Of a stretch of 64,000 nucleotides of DNA, positions 1-12,059 are shown in pieces; position 1 is the stretch's first letter; every line of letters begins with the position of its first letter. Under the pieces are notes generated by a model. The model had not been told where the DNA came from. It did no database searches and worked only from the letters and a program-made list of their open reading frames with translations. This DNA comes from Paramarasmius palmivorus (lineage: Eukaryota > Basidiomycota > Agaricomycetes > Agaricales > Marasmiaceae), in contig JAYKXP010000012.1 in NCBI GenBank assembly GCA_037176845.1, positions 496,001 to 560,000 of the forward strand, in the 5' to 3' direction. The position numbers and the translations under genes were made by a program.

Positions 1-1510
1 TCGCCACTCCGATCCCAAAGCTACGAGCGTTGGGTGGTTGGCTTTCAGCCACGTCTGCCGTCTCTGGCGTTCAATTGCACTGAACGACGGCAAACTGTGG
101 ACGTATATCCATGTGAATAACCATCACCTGGCCGAAACTATGCTAGAACGTTCTAAGGCGGCTCCTTTGGACGTTCGAATGCCCTGGACATGGAATCCCG
201 ATAGACTGGACACCAAGCGTTTGCTGGAGAAACTCCGACACCAACTCTTCCGCATTCAACATCTACAGCTCTTCGCTTACAACAACAACACAGAATTTTT
301 TCATGCGCTGGTTCAGCCAGCTCCATCTCTCCATTCGCTAGAAGTTGTTGGCAATGTCACTAACGTCCTACTTCTCCCCGACGACTTCCTCGCTCGCAAT
401 GCCCCTCTTCTCACCAGTCTACGACTCCGACACACATACCTCCCATGGAACTCTCCACTCCTTACCAGACTTACGGCTCTAGACCTCAGTGGTGATGGGG
501 TTACAAACATACCGACGGCCAGGCAGCTCCTGCAGGTGCTACGTGTCCTAACGCGACTGGAGTTTTTGAGGCTCGCGTACATACTCCCGAACTTCATTGA
601 GCGCACAGAAGAGGTTCGATTTTCCGTGCTGCGTGAACTTACCATTGCGGGAAACATTGGCGGATGCGAAGGATTACTCAACAACATCTCGTTCCCAGAG
701 ACGACTGTTCTGGACATTCGCTGCGATATAGAGCCAGAAGATGTCGACCCCTTCCTATCTTTCATCTCTCACTTCCCCCGGATCTTTCTGGCCAATCACT
801 CGTCGACAGAGATTGATCCTCAGGCAGAACGGCCCAGAATCATGAAAACACTTCTCATCGACCTCAAGGACAGTACGCTTGTGTCTCTGAAGGCTTGGAA
901 TATCGACCTGATTCCTGTCGACGCATTGGAGTCCCATCGCAGGTTTACGTATTCAGGCCGTATTCCAATGGTTGCACCGTCTATCCATCTGTCTTTCGAA
1001 TGGAGTCCACAACAGCCTTTTCCAGACATCGAGTTGGACATGGAGTGGATCTTCAGCTCTTTGCACATGGGCCACGTTCAAATGCTTCACATTACAGGGG
1101 ATGCCAACGTCAATGGTAGTCCAGACTTCCTGGTGCGATGTCTAGCATCCTTGCCATTCAACTCAACTGGCACGAAGACCATCGTGGTTCACGGCGGGGG
1201 CTTTTCCGACCAATTTACCCAGGTGTTTGCATTGCTCAGCAGCATCGATACTTCCGGGTCTCCTCCGATATTGGCCTTCCCAGCATTGCACACTCTCGCG
1301 TTGTTGTGTCTTGATGCCAGTTGCTGGAGCCACCCCGCTTACTCTGACGGGCAGTCGACATTCCTGGATCTGCTCTTGGAAATGCTGAAGTTTCGCTCTC
1401 AGAACGGGCAAAAGGTGGAAGTCTTGATGGCTAGGGGATACAATTCTCTTGGACAAGAGGATGCTGCATTGTTGAACGAATTGGTTGGTGAACTTCGGAA
1501 TATTCGTTGA
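1..1510 (+). CDS. F-box protein, 5' end outside window
   Basis: This is the C-terminal part of an F-box protein, a likely substrate receptor of an SCF ubiquitin ligase. The frame is open from base 2, so the helix with the LPxEI signature lies off the window. The second half of the F-box is visible as WLAFSHVCRLWRSIAL, followed by LWTYI and an ERSKAAPLDV segment. The rest is a leucine-rich body with the family motifs APLLTSLRL, W(N)SPLL and a late LAFPALHTL block, ending at a stop at 1508-1510. The internal TTG at 38 is not a start. It is closest to the next two genes, with which it forms a tandem of three on the same strand. SCF function is inferred from the family; the ligand of the leucine-rich body is unknown. 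Confidence 0.88.
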   Translation, partial: RHSDPKATSVGWLAFSHVCRLWRSIALNDGKLWTYIHVNNHHLAETMLERSKAAPLDVRMPWTWNPDRLDTKRLLEKLRHQLFRIQHLQLFAYNNNTEFFHALVQPAPSLHSLEVVGNVTNVLLLPDDFLARNAPLLTSLRLRHTYLPWNSPLLTRLTALDLSGDGVTNIPTARQLLQVLRVLTRLEFLRLAYILPNFIERTEEVRFSVLRELTIAGNIGGCEGLLNNISFPETTVLDIRCDIEPEDVDPFLSFISHFPRIFLANHSSTEIDPQAERPRIMKTLLIDLKDSTLVSLKAWNIDLIPVDALESHRRFTYSGRIPMVAPSIHLSFEWSPQQPFPDIELDMEWIFSSLHMGHVQMLHITGDANVNGSPDFLVRCLASLPFNSTGTKTIVVHGGGFSDQFTQVFALLSSIDTSGSPPILAFPALHTLALLCLDASCWSHPAYSDGQSTFLDLLLEMLKFRSQNGQKVEVLMARGYNSLGQEDAALLNELVGELRNIR

Positions 1511-1872
1511 TCGTGTATCGTTCAATATGAGAAGAAAAGGCCTCTATGGCTGATTAATGTAGACTACGTACCGCTGTAGATCATCTACCTGTACTATCGA
1601 GAATGCAATAAGTGAAAACAAGGAACGGGACTGGGCGCTCGCGTTGCGTCATCATCCATCTCAGACTCTTACCGCGACCACGGCCCAAATTATTCCTTGT
1701 CTTCCCGTTTTTTCAGGTCCTTTTGTCTTCGTTCGTGCATCTACTTATCTCGCCTTTCATACGTAAACATTTGATATCTTTCTAGACCGTGGCTCCAGCG
1801 TTCAGTGTGAAACAATAGCGCTCTGCTGGTAACACTTTGACATCAAGAGCGTAGAAGAGGAGGACATTAGCT

Positions 1873-3583
1873 ATGGATACAGTGGGATTGGGTGCTGGTG
1901 CGTATTTTGATATCATAGAGACTCGAGGCTCATTGCTCAGCGACAGCCAAAGAAATGGCTGACGAGAAAGCCCTTTCTCCCAATCTTCAAAACAACCCCG
2001 ATACTGCGGTATTTCGACTACCCCCAGACGTCATGGTCAATGTTTTTGGCTATTGTGTTCCTTCTCATGGCTCCGAAGAAGCAGGAACTAGCTGGCTGTC
2101 TTTCAGTCACGTCTGCCGTGTCTGGCGTTTGATTGCATTGGATCATGGTTTGCTGTGGACCTGCATCGATCTGAGGCGCGTCGCCCTTTCGGAATTGATG
2201 ATAGAACGCTCCAAAGCCGCTGCGCTGGACATTAGAGCACCCTGTCTCTACGAGCGTGGGTCGAAAACGAAACGATTGTTGGGAAAACTTCAAAGCCAGC
2301 TCTTCCGGATCCGAAACCTGCAGCTTAATATCGGAGTCGTTGAGATGGGGCTTGGTTTCCTCAAGCAACTATTGCAACCAGCTCCATGTCTCCGCTCGCT
2401 CGAAGTCATTGGTCACAACCTAATTCTCCCTGAAGACTTTCTCGCGCATACTGCACCTCTTCTCACCCATCTCCGACTCGAGGGCACTTATCTGTCTTGG
2501 AAATCCCCACTCTTTTTCAACCTCACTATCCTGGAGCTCTGCGGTGACGGGAAAACCAACATTCCAGCGGCCAAGCAGCTTCTCGATGTGCTTCGTGCCT
2601 CGCCGCACCTGGAGTCTCTGAGGCTCGCTCACATCTTCCCGAACCGCATTGACCGTGTTGAGGACGTCCACTTTCACAAGCTGCGCAAGTTAAGGATTTC
2701 AGGAGATGCAGCCAAATGCAGTGGTCTGCTCGATAACCTTTCGTTCCCAGAAACGACTGCTTTGAGCGTTGATTGTTCCGTCGAGATAGAGGATAACGTG
2801 TCATTCAAATCGTTTATAGTATCCCATTTTCCTCGGCTCTTTTTGGCGAATCAGTCATTCTCGACAGAATTTCAAGATCCATGTGACCAGGCAAGAATCA
2901 TGAAGACGCTCTTCATAGACCTCGAAGAGCAGGACGATGTTCCTCAGGTGACTCTGGATGCCTGGAACAACGATGTCATTCCTATCGACGCTTTCAATTC
3001 ATATGAACCTTCAGATGAAGTCGAACGCCGCCTTCCCTCTCCATGCATTCACATTTCGTTCGTCTGGGATCGACATCAGGATCTACCTAACGTAGCGGAG
3101 GATCGGGACTATATCTTTAGCGAGCTACCCATGCAGTCAGTCGAAACTCTTCACATCAGGGGCCCCAACGTTGTCGACGAACACAACTCAAACTCCGTAC
3201 TCCGATGTTTTCGGCGCTTGGCCTTAAACTCCAGTAGCGTGAAAACCCTCATACTCGATAGGGGTGGTTTCTCTGACCAATTTACGCAAGTTTTCAACCT
3301 GCTTCGTACCATGGACACTACTGTTTCACCCCCAGTATTGGCCTTTCCAGCTCTCCACTCCCTGGCGTTACTGTTTCGCGATGTCATGTTCTGGCAGGGC
3401 AGCCCAGGCTACCCCCCTGGACGGTCGAGCTTTGGGGGCCTGCTGCTAGAAACACTCGCGTTCCGCTCTCAAAGGGGGCAAGCGGTGAAAGCTTTAGTGG
3501 CGAAGAGTTGCAAATATCTTACATCGGAGGAAGTCGCATGGTTTGAGGCGTTACCAGTTGAAGAGTTCAGGTGGATTGATTGA
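1873..3583 (+). CDS. F-box protein (second of tandem trio)
   Basis: Predicted 555-residue F-box protein. The F-box starts near residue 33 (FRLPPDVMVNVFGYCVP) and continues through LSFSHVCRVWRLIAL; a leucine-rich body follows with LLTHLRLEGTYLSW and the C-terminal LAFPALHSL block. I place the start at ATG 1873: exon 1 is 1873-1897, the intron 1898-1940 begins GTGCGT and ends CTCAG, and exon 2 runs from 1941 in phase 1. The ATG at 1955 is in frame and is the fallback start if the 43-nt intron is not real. Neighbours on both sides are close paralogues in the same orientation, so this is a local tandem duplication. It probably acts as an SCF receptor; its substrate is unknown. Confidence 0.88.
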
Positions 3584-3947
3584 ACAATGTACTACAGTAG
3601 ACACAGATTACCGTAGAGGGACCCTATAATCATCAGGTCGTGTACTGTTCAGTGTTACCTGAGCGCTCGATTTCAATGATAAGCTAACCAAGGCATGTAA
3701 ACTGATGATATGTAATTGCATATGTATGACGCTCAATTACATACGACGCTAACGCGCTAACTCTTACCACGACCACGACGACAACACGAGTCATTTCTCA
3801 GACCAGTCTGCCCGTGTCGGTATATTCATCTTCTCTCCCTATCGTACGGAAATATCTGACGCCTTTGTATTTTCAGATTCTTTGCAGAGCCAGATTTTCA
3901 TCGAGCTTCCCAATTGCCTCTGTCCGGCAACATTTCACGTATTATAT

Positions 3948-5667
3948 ATGGAGACAGAAGAGATTCGGGATGACGGTGCGTGGCGCGATACCATTCTGCT
4001 CACTGGAAACTGAACAGACAGTAGTTTCTTTACCAAAGAACGACGAAGAATCTGCGCAGACCGGTTCACTCAAGCGCAAAACGAACCCTCCGATATTCCG
4101 ACTACCTCTCGAGATTATAGCACAGATTTTTGGCTATTGCGTACCCTCACAACACTCTGAACATAAGAAGCTGCAGTGGTTGTCTTTCACCCACGTCTGC
4201 CGGGCCTGGCGTTCGATTGCATTGAACGACGGCAGTTTGTGGACATGTATTAGGTTGAACTATCACAATCTAGCAAAAGCAATGTTCGAACGTTCCAAGT
4301 CCTCCGTTTTAGATGTCGAGATTTCTTGGTTATTCCACAGTACAAGACCCAATGAAAGACATCTGCTCGGGGAAGTACAGCGTCAGCTTCATCGTATTAG
4401 GCACCTGCGACTTTATCTCGCCGCTGGTGCACGAGAAGACAACAAACCGAATATCTATTTCCTTTCCCAGCTATCCCAACCAGCACCGCTTTTACGTTTG
4501 TTACATATCACCGGTAACGACTTCACTCTCCCTGCCAACCTCCTCGGTGGTGAAGCCCCTCTTCTTACCCATCTCCAACTTGGATCATGCTTTCTGTCAT
4601 GGTCTTCTCCGCTTCTAGCAAATCTCATTCATTTTGAACTGCATGGTCCTGGTCATATCAATATCCCTACACCAGAACAGCTACTAGACGTACTTCGTGC
4701 CATGCCACTACTTGAGACGCTTTGTCTGGTCCGCATGCTTCCGAAACACATTCCGCGCAGCGAGGACATCCAACTTTCCAAGCTTCACACATTGAGCTTA
4801 GCTGGGGATCTCAGTGGATGCGATGGGTTGCTCAGTAACCTCGTATTCCCAGAGACCACTACTTTCAGCTTGGAATGTGATGTCGAAGTAGAGGATACCT
4901 CCTCCTTTGAATCATTGATTTCACACTTTCCCCGAATCTTCTTAGCGAAACCTTCATTGGCAGATACTCGGGGAGAGGATCTCAGAGGCACGAAGACTAT
5001 GTGCATCGACCTCGAGGACGATTATAGGACTGCAAGGGTTGTTATCGATGCTTGGAACAGGGCGATACCCGTCGACTTGCAGGAGCATTCTATGTACATG
5101 GAGGAATTGCCCCCATGCATTCGTTTGATGCTCAGATGGGACCATCAGGCTCTTTCCGATGTAGAAGAAGATCTTGAGCACATATTCGGCTCGCTACCGA
5201 TGGGATCTGTCGAAACACTACACATGCAATGTTCCGGACTCGATAGGGAAGAAGATGATACACATATCCTCGTTCGATGTCTCGGAGACCTGCCATTCAT
5301 ATCACCGAATCTCGAAACAATTGTGGTGGCAGGGAATGACCTCGTCTACCGACTGTCATGCGTTTTCCAAGTGTTGGACTATGTGGATGTATCTACTTCA
5401 CCTCCTACACTCGCGTTCCCTGCGTTGCGGAGCCTCGTATTGCTGAGTGGCACTGCTGGCTGCTGGAGTCGTTTCGAGTCAACGGATATGACTGAATTGC
5501 TGCATATGTTGCGGCACCGGCTTCAGTTGAAAGGGAAGAGATTGGAAGTGCTGGCAGCCAGGGGGTACCGTCAACTTGATGCGGATGAAGTCCGCCTGTT
5601 GAACGAAGTTGTTGGGGAGCTAAAGGACGCTCCAGATCCTGTGGATGTGGATAATGCTTGGTATTGA
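3948..5667 (+). CDS. F-box protein (third of tandem trio)
   Basis: Predicted 557-residue F-box protein. Exon 1 is 3948-3975 (28 nt), the intron 3976-4021 (GTGCGT...ACAG) is phase 1, and exon 2 runs to the stop at 5665-5667. The F-box starts near residue 35 (FRLPLEIIAQIFGYCVP) and is followed by LSFTHVCRAWRSIAL. The leucine-rich body carries EAPLLTHLQL, SPLLANL and LAFPALRSL. The frame also stays open upstream to a GTG at 3814, but that extension has no family resemblance and would read through the intron. The gene resembles the two loci before it. Role as an SCF substrate receptor is inferred from the domain only. Confidence 0.88.
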
Positions 5668-6281
5668 AGACGTTCTGGTTTTTCTGGGTAGTTGGTTCGT
5701 GGACTTCTTTTCTTAACGTTTTTGACGCTCAAGTTCTTCTCCCTCTGCTTGCAATGTGTCTTGACGCGCTTTGTCTCGGGTCTGGACACTCTGAAGTTTA
5801 CCGAATCCTTCCCCGTCAGAGACTCGGACACCGATGTCTCGACGGTTGAGCTTCTGTTTGAATCTTTTGTCATTCGTGATTTCGTTATGGCCATACAAGG
5901 CGTCCATCAACCTGATTGCGATTGTTTAATGAATAGTACTGTCCTTTGACTAGTTGTGAATCGACGGATGACCGGACAAATCCATTGGCGCCAGACTGTC
6001 ACAATAGTAAGCCGGGTCGTAACTCTCAGGCACTAGACACTCTACTGACAAAGGAGGAGGCTGAGAGACAGTGAGCAAAGTGTTTGAACGTTGCTGAGTC
6101 AATGGTACGGAAGTGCGGAAATCGCGAGAAACCAGTCACGTGTACGGAATCAAGACCGGTTCCGCGTTCTCCTGAGCCATACATATAACCTGTCGTTTGC
6201 CATGCACATGTATCTCAATCACTCCCTCGGAAAGTCAGCTCAGTGCTCAACACTCAGGCCTTACTCTTCTTGGATACCGCC
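5668..6281. other. Intergenic, F-box gene to NAT gene
   Basis: Only short spurious reading frames are seen here. A TATA-like stretch (CATATAACC, about 6182) lies about 100 bases before the start of the acetyltransferase gene and may belong to its promoter. Nothing else is recognised. Confidence 0.5.
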
Positions 6282-7690
6282 ATGTCAGAATCGAAGGGCA
6301 AGCTACCACATGGTGCCTATATCAAACGTGTTCCATCCGTTTATTCACCCGAGCAGGTAGAGGCTTCATGACGGGATACAATATTGAGCTGACTGGACTA
6401 TCTGTAGGTGTCTAGATATCTGGAGCGTATCCAGTACCCAAACCCCCCATTGAGGCCTGAAGACTTCGATGCGAATCTCAACAATCTGGAGCTGCTTATG
6501 CGGTGCCATATCACAACCTTTGCATTTGAAAACAGTGTACAGCACTAGTGAGTAATGTTTGAAGCTCATTTTACTGTTGGAGACTAAGCGCCGCATTTCT
6601 TCTCTCTTCTTGCCCGTCGATTCTGACGACCAGCTCGGAACATCACACAATGCCAATATCGCCTGCTTTCCTGTACGAGAGGATGGTCGAGCGCGCTGAA
6701 GGAGGACACTACTGCTTCGGAAACAACGGGTTGTTTGCTGAGATGTTGAAGGGGTTGGGGTACAGGTATGCTTCATCAGTTCGTGTCTACGTCGCGCGTT
6801 GATCATCAGTTACAGAACATACACTGGTGCAGGTTTGCATCCGAATACGATACGATTTCGGATACATGGCTCATTCCATACCTCATAACAGGCAAGATCA
6901 ATGTTGGCCCATCGCTTCCTGCACCACCGTCATTCCTTGCATTCGTACACAAGATTATCTTTGTCCAACCATCAGAGAACGATAACACAACCTACTTCCT
7001 GGATGCATCTAGTGGTGGTTCCTGCATGACGCGCCCGATCTTATTAGAGGACGGCGAATGGGTCGAGGGAGCGACGCCTACCGAGTTCCATGGCCTTGTC
7101 AAGGACGCCAGAGAAGAGTCAAGTTTGGGTGAGCGTTTCTGCCCAATATCTACCGAGGGTTGACTTCCCTGACCACGTTTCGAATATTAGTGTCGTCCCT
7201 AGCAACTAACGCAGCCGCGAAGACGGAATGGCGATTACTCGTCAAGCACATCAAATCATCAGGCGGGAAAGACACCGACACCAGGGTCTTGTTCTCATTC
7301 ATCACGGACGAATTCCATACTGCCGACTACGAGTTTGCCAACTATGGCGTTTACACTGGCAGGAATGATATCTTCTGGCATGGTGTTGTTGGAAGCAGAT
7401 GCTTCTGGCTGAGCCCTTCGGAAGAGAAGGATGTGGAGCAGCTTTCGTCAGATGCAAAGTTTAATTCATCACCGCCTAGGAAGCATCCTGGCGCGCCCTC
7501 GATGTATATGGGTCGTTACAGCATGGACGGGAGAGTCGTCAAGCGACACATTGGGTCTTGTACAACCGTCGTTCGTGAAATGAATAACGAACTGGATCGA
7601 AGGGACGCTCTAAAGGAGTTTTTCGGGGTTACTGTAGCGGAAACAGATCTACAGTGGATAAAAGGTAGACCGCCCGCATTCGAGCAGTAA
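6282..7690 (+). CDS. Arylamine N-acetyltransferase
   Basis: Cytosolic enzyme that moves the acetyl (or another acyl) group of acyl-CoA onto aryl amines and hydrazines. Five exons: 6282-6356, 6408-6547, 6634-6765, 6833-7128 and 7191-7690, giving 380 residues with consistent phases. The N-terminus has the family pattern VYSPEQVSRYLERI, then FAFENS. The catalytic cysteine is Cys99 in GGHYCFGNNGLF, the histidine His155 in AFVHKIIF and the aspartate Asp173 in YFLDASSGG, so the Cys-His-Asp triad is intact. The Cys-His gap and the total length exceed those of bacterial NATs (about 280 residues), as often in fungi. In fungi such enzymes detoxify aromatic amines, for example soil or plant toxins. The first donor (GTAGAG) is weak but restores the conserved N-terminal motif. 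Confidence 0.88.
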
Positions 7691-8033
7691 CCCACTGGTA
7701 CCAAGAAAAAATCCAGGCCTCATGTGTACATATCAAATTTAGACAGGAGTACCTTGTCTTGCATAGTCTACTGCACTTCATTTTATGTACGTGTGACTAA
7801 TAATGGATCCCCCGCATACGCCATCGTCCTTCTCAATTTTCTATCATTCCATCGGAAAATTTTCCTGTACCAAGGAACTGAGCTAATTGCTCAAGTACTC
7901 GCGATTGGAAGGCACAAGACCCTGGATTCGGCCTGGGAGAGATCATGTCGCGCCTGATCAGTTGTTGATGGGAGGCTGGGCAGAAATATAATATAGGCGA
8001 CCCCTTTCCTTCTCCCCACCAACATCCCCCATC
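7691..8033. other. Intergenic, promoter of Bsd2-like gene
   Basis: Short spacer between the acetyltransferase stop and the Bsd2-like start. Apart from the TATA element near its end, no feature is seen. Confidence 0.5.
7987..7995 (+). promoter_or_regulatory. TATA box of the Bsd2-like gene
   Basis: TATAATATA lies 39 bases before the ATG at 8034 and is followed by a pyrimidine-rich stretch, as in many fungal core promoters. Confidence 0.5.
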
Positions 8034-9555
8034 ATGCCAGCTGGCTATTCGCCCCTCCAGCGTGACGACGAGAACAATGACGAGCTCAACGCCGCCTTCA
8101 ATGGCAGTGAAGACTCAGAGGACGAGTCGACACCTTTGAACCCCAATCAGGTCAAGTCGGGTACACCCGCCCCAGTTTTTCACAGCCGAGCATCCAGCCT
8201 TGGCCAGGCCAATGCCATTCCAGGAGCTTACGACTTCGAGAAGGATTACGACTATGACCATCCTCCTCCTGGTTCGCCACCTGGTCCTTCAGCTTTCGCC
8301 CTGCCAAACGACCATGGCAATAGCAACGGATTGTTGCCGGCATCACCTGTTCGGCCTCAATTGCAGGGTAGCAGTCAGGGTGGTCGCAGAGGATTCTTTA
8401 GGAAGGTAGTGGGTGCTATCCTTCCCACTCACTATGCGAGGATTCCTACCGAAGACCAAGGCTCCGGGAGAAGGATGGCGATAGGCGGTGGTGTGGATAA
8501 CGACGGCGTTTTTGCAAATGTCATGGCCAAACCTCAGCCAGCTCAGGTCATTGAAATGCCAGACGGAAATGTACATTTGGTTCCAGAGGACGTTCAGAAG
8601 GAGGCACCGCCGGTGTGTATCGCTTTATCCATCTCAGTGACTGGTTTCTGATCGGTACTTCTCATTTTAGTCATATCAATCAGCCCAAGCAGATGCCGTG
8701 CCTTCCTACTTTGAAACCACCATCGTCGCTCCTGGTGGTGCTGGTGATCCAGGTTCTGACATGATCATCGAAGACCTTCCCTCCGGTTCCGTCTTGGTGT
8801 TCGTTATCAACATGTTACTCTCCTTTTTCTTCCAGTTCATAGGCTTCCTTCTCACATTCCTTCTACACACCTCCCATGCCGGAAAGTACGGTTCTCGGGC
8901 TGGCCTCGGGCTTACACTCATTCAGTATGGATACTACTCGAGGTCGTTGAACCTAGAGTATGGCCCTCAGCCTGGCGACTATTCGGATGCAACTGGCAGT
9001 GGTGGATTCCCCGATCAGATGACCGGCATGGAACCTACGACAACGTTGACTGGCGAGTCACCCGTTGTAACGCTCTCCTGGAATGGGACGCGTACCTACG
9101 AGACGCAAGAGTTCATGCAGCCGATTCCGGCGAGAGATTGGCTTTCGTTCTTGTTGATGACCATCGGTAAGGTTATGTGATGTAAACTATATACTTGAGT
9201 ACTAACATGTTCCGTTGCAGGGTGGTTCCTTCTCCTCACTTCGTTCGTTGGCTTCTGGCGTGTCAAGCGCTGGGAATCTTCCATTCGCAAGTCCGCAGGC
9301 TCTTCTGCTAACACCGCCAGTGGTGGTACCCCCGGTGAACAGCCTTATACTCGTGAGCAACTCGAGCAAGAGCAGGAAGTGCGCCGGAACCTCGAGACCG
9401 TCTTTGGCATCTCCTTCGACCCTGATACACGACAACCCCTGCCAACCCATACCGTACATGTCGATGAGCATGGTCATACAGTTGTCGTTCCCTCACGTGA
9501 ATACTTAGAGGAGATGCGTTTGACGAGAGATCTAAGGGCTGCTGGGTTGCTTTAG
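8034..9555 (+). CDS. Bsd2/Ndfip-type membrane adaptor of Nedd4-family E3 ligase
   Basis: Predicted 469-residue integral membrane protein of the Bsd2/NEDD4-interacting (Ndfip) family, which recruits Rsp5/Nedd4 ubiquitin ligase to Golgi and endosomal cargo and controls metal transporter sorting in yeast. Exons: 8034-8612, 8671-9166, 9221-9555. The N-terminus is acidic and proline-rich. A PPSY motif (residues 192-195), the WW-domain ligand, is created across the first splice junction. The signature membrane block follows: INMLLSFFFQFIGFLLTFLL, then HAGKYGSRAGLGLTLIQYG, and a last hydrophobic helix near residues 349-371. The C-terminal tail is charged. Intron 2 has a perfect TACTAAC branch site at its 3' end. 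The gene is complete and looks like the most conserved single-copy gene of the window. Confidence 0.9.
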
Positions 9556-10220
9556 TTGTTATGTTGGCGTCGTACGATGCTTCTTTGTGGAATTGTCTAA
9601 CTGCTGAGTGTCTCGCAGTGAATTGAATTTCTTGATACTAACTGTCACTATGTTATTGAATCTATCTATATCTTTACCCGTATTGACGATTGTAAAGCCC
9701 TAGTTTGTTATCACATATTCGTACTTGATGGAATGGAACACTGTTGGAGAGAGTAGATATCCTGTGCATGTAAATAAAACCGAAACTTGAACAAGACTAA
9801 TGAATCTGCTACCCAATTGGCGGTTTCGTCTAAGTATCCTCAGTCAGCTTCTACAATGATTCCTGCACGACTCGCATGACACAAATATGCCAAATACCTA
9901 TACATATTAGCATGCGGACTCAAGTCGAAGAGAATGGGAAGCTGCGTATCCTATGGTTCTTGAAGCTTTCAGTCTACATATTCTTTTCAATCCGTGTTGT
10001 AGCACAGCCACACATACCTCTTTCACTGTCAACCACGACAACACAAACCCTCAAACCTCTTGAGACTACCAACAGAAGGATATAACCCATTTATATCATT
10101 GATATTCAAGTATGCTTTCTCGATGTTTTTTTGCACTTCCTCGCAGTTACGAAACTAACTTTCTGCTCTAGTCCAATCTCTTCAACCCGAATGAAAGGTT
10201 GCATTGGCGATGATGCATTG
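9556..10220. other. Intergenic, no gene seen
   Basis: About 660 bases with only short chance frames. It must hold the 3' end of the Bsd2-like gene and the promoter of the next F-box gene. Confidence 0.5.
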
Positions 10221-11976
10221 ATGATCCATCCAGCTTGGGATAACACAGGTGCACTTCTCGGCTCTTAATGACTGTTCTGTGGGCTGAACTTTCCTTAGAG
10301 GAAATCAAAGAAATCGACCGAGACATCAGCTTACTCGAAACCCAGCTTCAACGACTACGTGCTCAGCGCAACTTGAAGATACCCATGGCTCGTCTGCCTG
10401 TTGATGTCATGATCCACATCTTCAGATTTTGCGTTCCGCACGGACGCTCCAAGACACGGTGGCTAGCCTTCACACATGTTTGTCGTTCCTGGCGAATAAT
10501 TGCCTTGAACCAGGCTTCGCTATGGACATCCATCGACTTTTCCAACATCAATCTCGCCCGGGTGATGCTGGAACGATCCAAAAATGCCGCTCTGGATATT
10601 TCAATTCCACGTATCCTCTATGGGCAGGCGGAACGCTGGCAGGACGTGCTAGACGACATACAACATCAAGTTCATCGTGTACGTCACTTACATGTGAACA
10701 TGTGTCGCGTCGATCTCATGAGGGCATTTGTTCACGGTTTCCAACGTGCTGCACCCTCACTTCGCTCATTGGAGATCTGGGATTATGCGAACCTCGATCT
10801 TCAGAGCGGTTTCCTCGGAGGAGAAGCACCTCTACTCACAGATCTCCGGCTCTACTTCACATATATCTCCTGGGACTCCCCCCTTTTACGGAACCTCACT
10901 CATTTAGAGCTAGGTGGCGACAGTTGTAGCAATCTACCAACCGGGAATCAGTTCCTCGATGCACTTAGGCGTATGCCAATGCTCAGTGTCCTCAAGTTGA
11001 CCCAGATTTTACCTCGTATTATCGAAGGTACCGCGGCGGTTTCGCTACCCAACCTTCAAGAGCTGGCACTATTGGCGGAGACAGATGATATCGAAGGATG
11101 TGCGGCTGTGCTAGGGCATCTGTTATTTCCGGAAGCGACCGTCATCAGGGTATCTTGCTACTCTGAGTCTCGATCAGATGGCGTTTTCGACACCGTGTTT
11201 TCCCAACTATCTTCCCTCTTTTCGAACAGCGCGTCGCAGGTAGAGAGCCCGAGAACCATCAAATCCATGTCAGTCGACTTCGAGACTGGGTCGGGGCCCT
11301 GTTCCGTCACTGTTAATGCACGGAATACCGATATCCCAGCTGCTTCCACTACTACTAGCAGCCGTCTATCACTTCCCATAATCCGCCTAGATTTTGAGTG
11401 GAACCGGTCATATTCACAGATAGTTGATGAAATCCAGGCCGCCATTGCTTTGCTCCCTACCAACTCCTTGGAAAGTCTTCACATCCGAGGTTACTCTGGG
11501 GTCGATGGTAGTTCAGAAGTCGCCGACGAGAGTAATGGGGATCAACCCCCTGTGGTCAATATCCTCCCCAAGGTCATGGAGTCGTTGCTTTGGTCTACTA
11601 GCATAAAGACCCTAGCGCTTGATGGTTTCAGTTATGTTAAAGAGCTGCCAGGTTTGCTTTCGATGATACACGCCTCGGCGGATCCCCCGTCCAGGCTTTC
11701 CCTTCAATTCGCACTCTCATACTCTCGAATGCTAGCATTTGCTTCGAGGATTACGCCGACGAAATTGGGTCCATCCTAAACCAACTCCTAGGGATTCTCG
11801 AGTCGCGTTCGGAAAACGGTCGAAAGGTGGAGAAGCTCATCTTGAGGAATTGTGATACCATTTTGCCTGAGCAGACAGCTCTGCTGAGGCAACTTGTCGG
11901 GGAGCTCGATTGGGATTTTGAGGAGATGGCATTGGAGGTGGAAACTCAGGCTGTACCATTCGAGGGCGAACAGTGA
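10221..11976 (+). pseudogene. F-box gene with -1 frameshift at a C run
   Basis: Exon 1 is 10221-10248, intron 10249-10298 (phase 1), exon 2 from 10299. The N-terminus has a short coiled coil (residues about 10-34, EIKEIDRDISLLETQLQRL) before the F-box (ARLPVDVMIHIFRFCVP) and AFTHVCRSWRIIAL. The first frame stops at 11777-11779, well short of the family length. Beyond a run of five C at 11684-11688 the family C-terminus continues in another frame (AFPSIRTLIL, then ILESRSENGRKVEKLIL) to a stop at 11974-11976. One C lost from the run explains this. It is either a young pseudogene or a homopolymer sequencing error; with one more base the gene would encode about 568 residues. Confidence 0.82.
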
Positions 11977-12059
11977 GTTTAGACGGTGGAGATCTGGGCC
12001 AGCTCCTGGGTATGTGTTCAGCTTCTTTATTCCACTCCACCAAAGCTCATTGTGCTGCG

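Noticed and set aside
3814..3947. N-terminal extension of the third F-box gene from a GTG start
   Set aside because: No ATG, no family similarity, and it requires reading through the well-formed phase-1 intron at 3976-4021.
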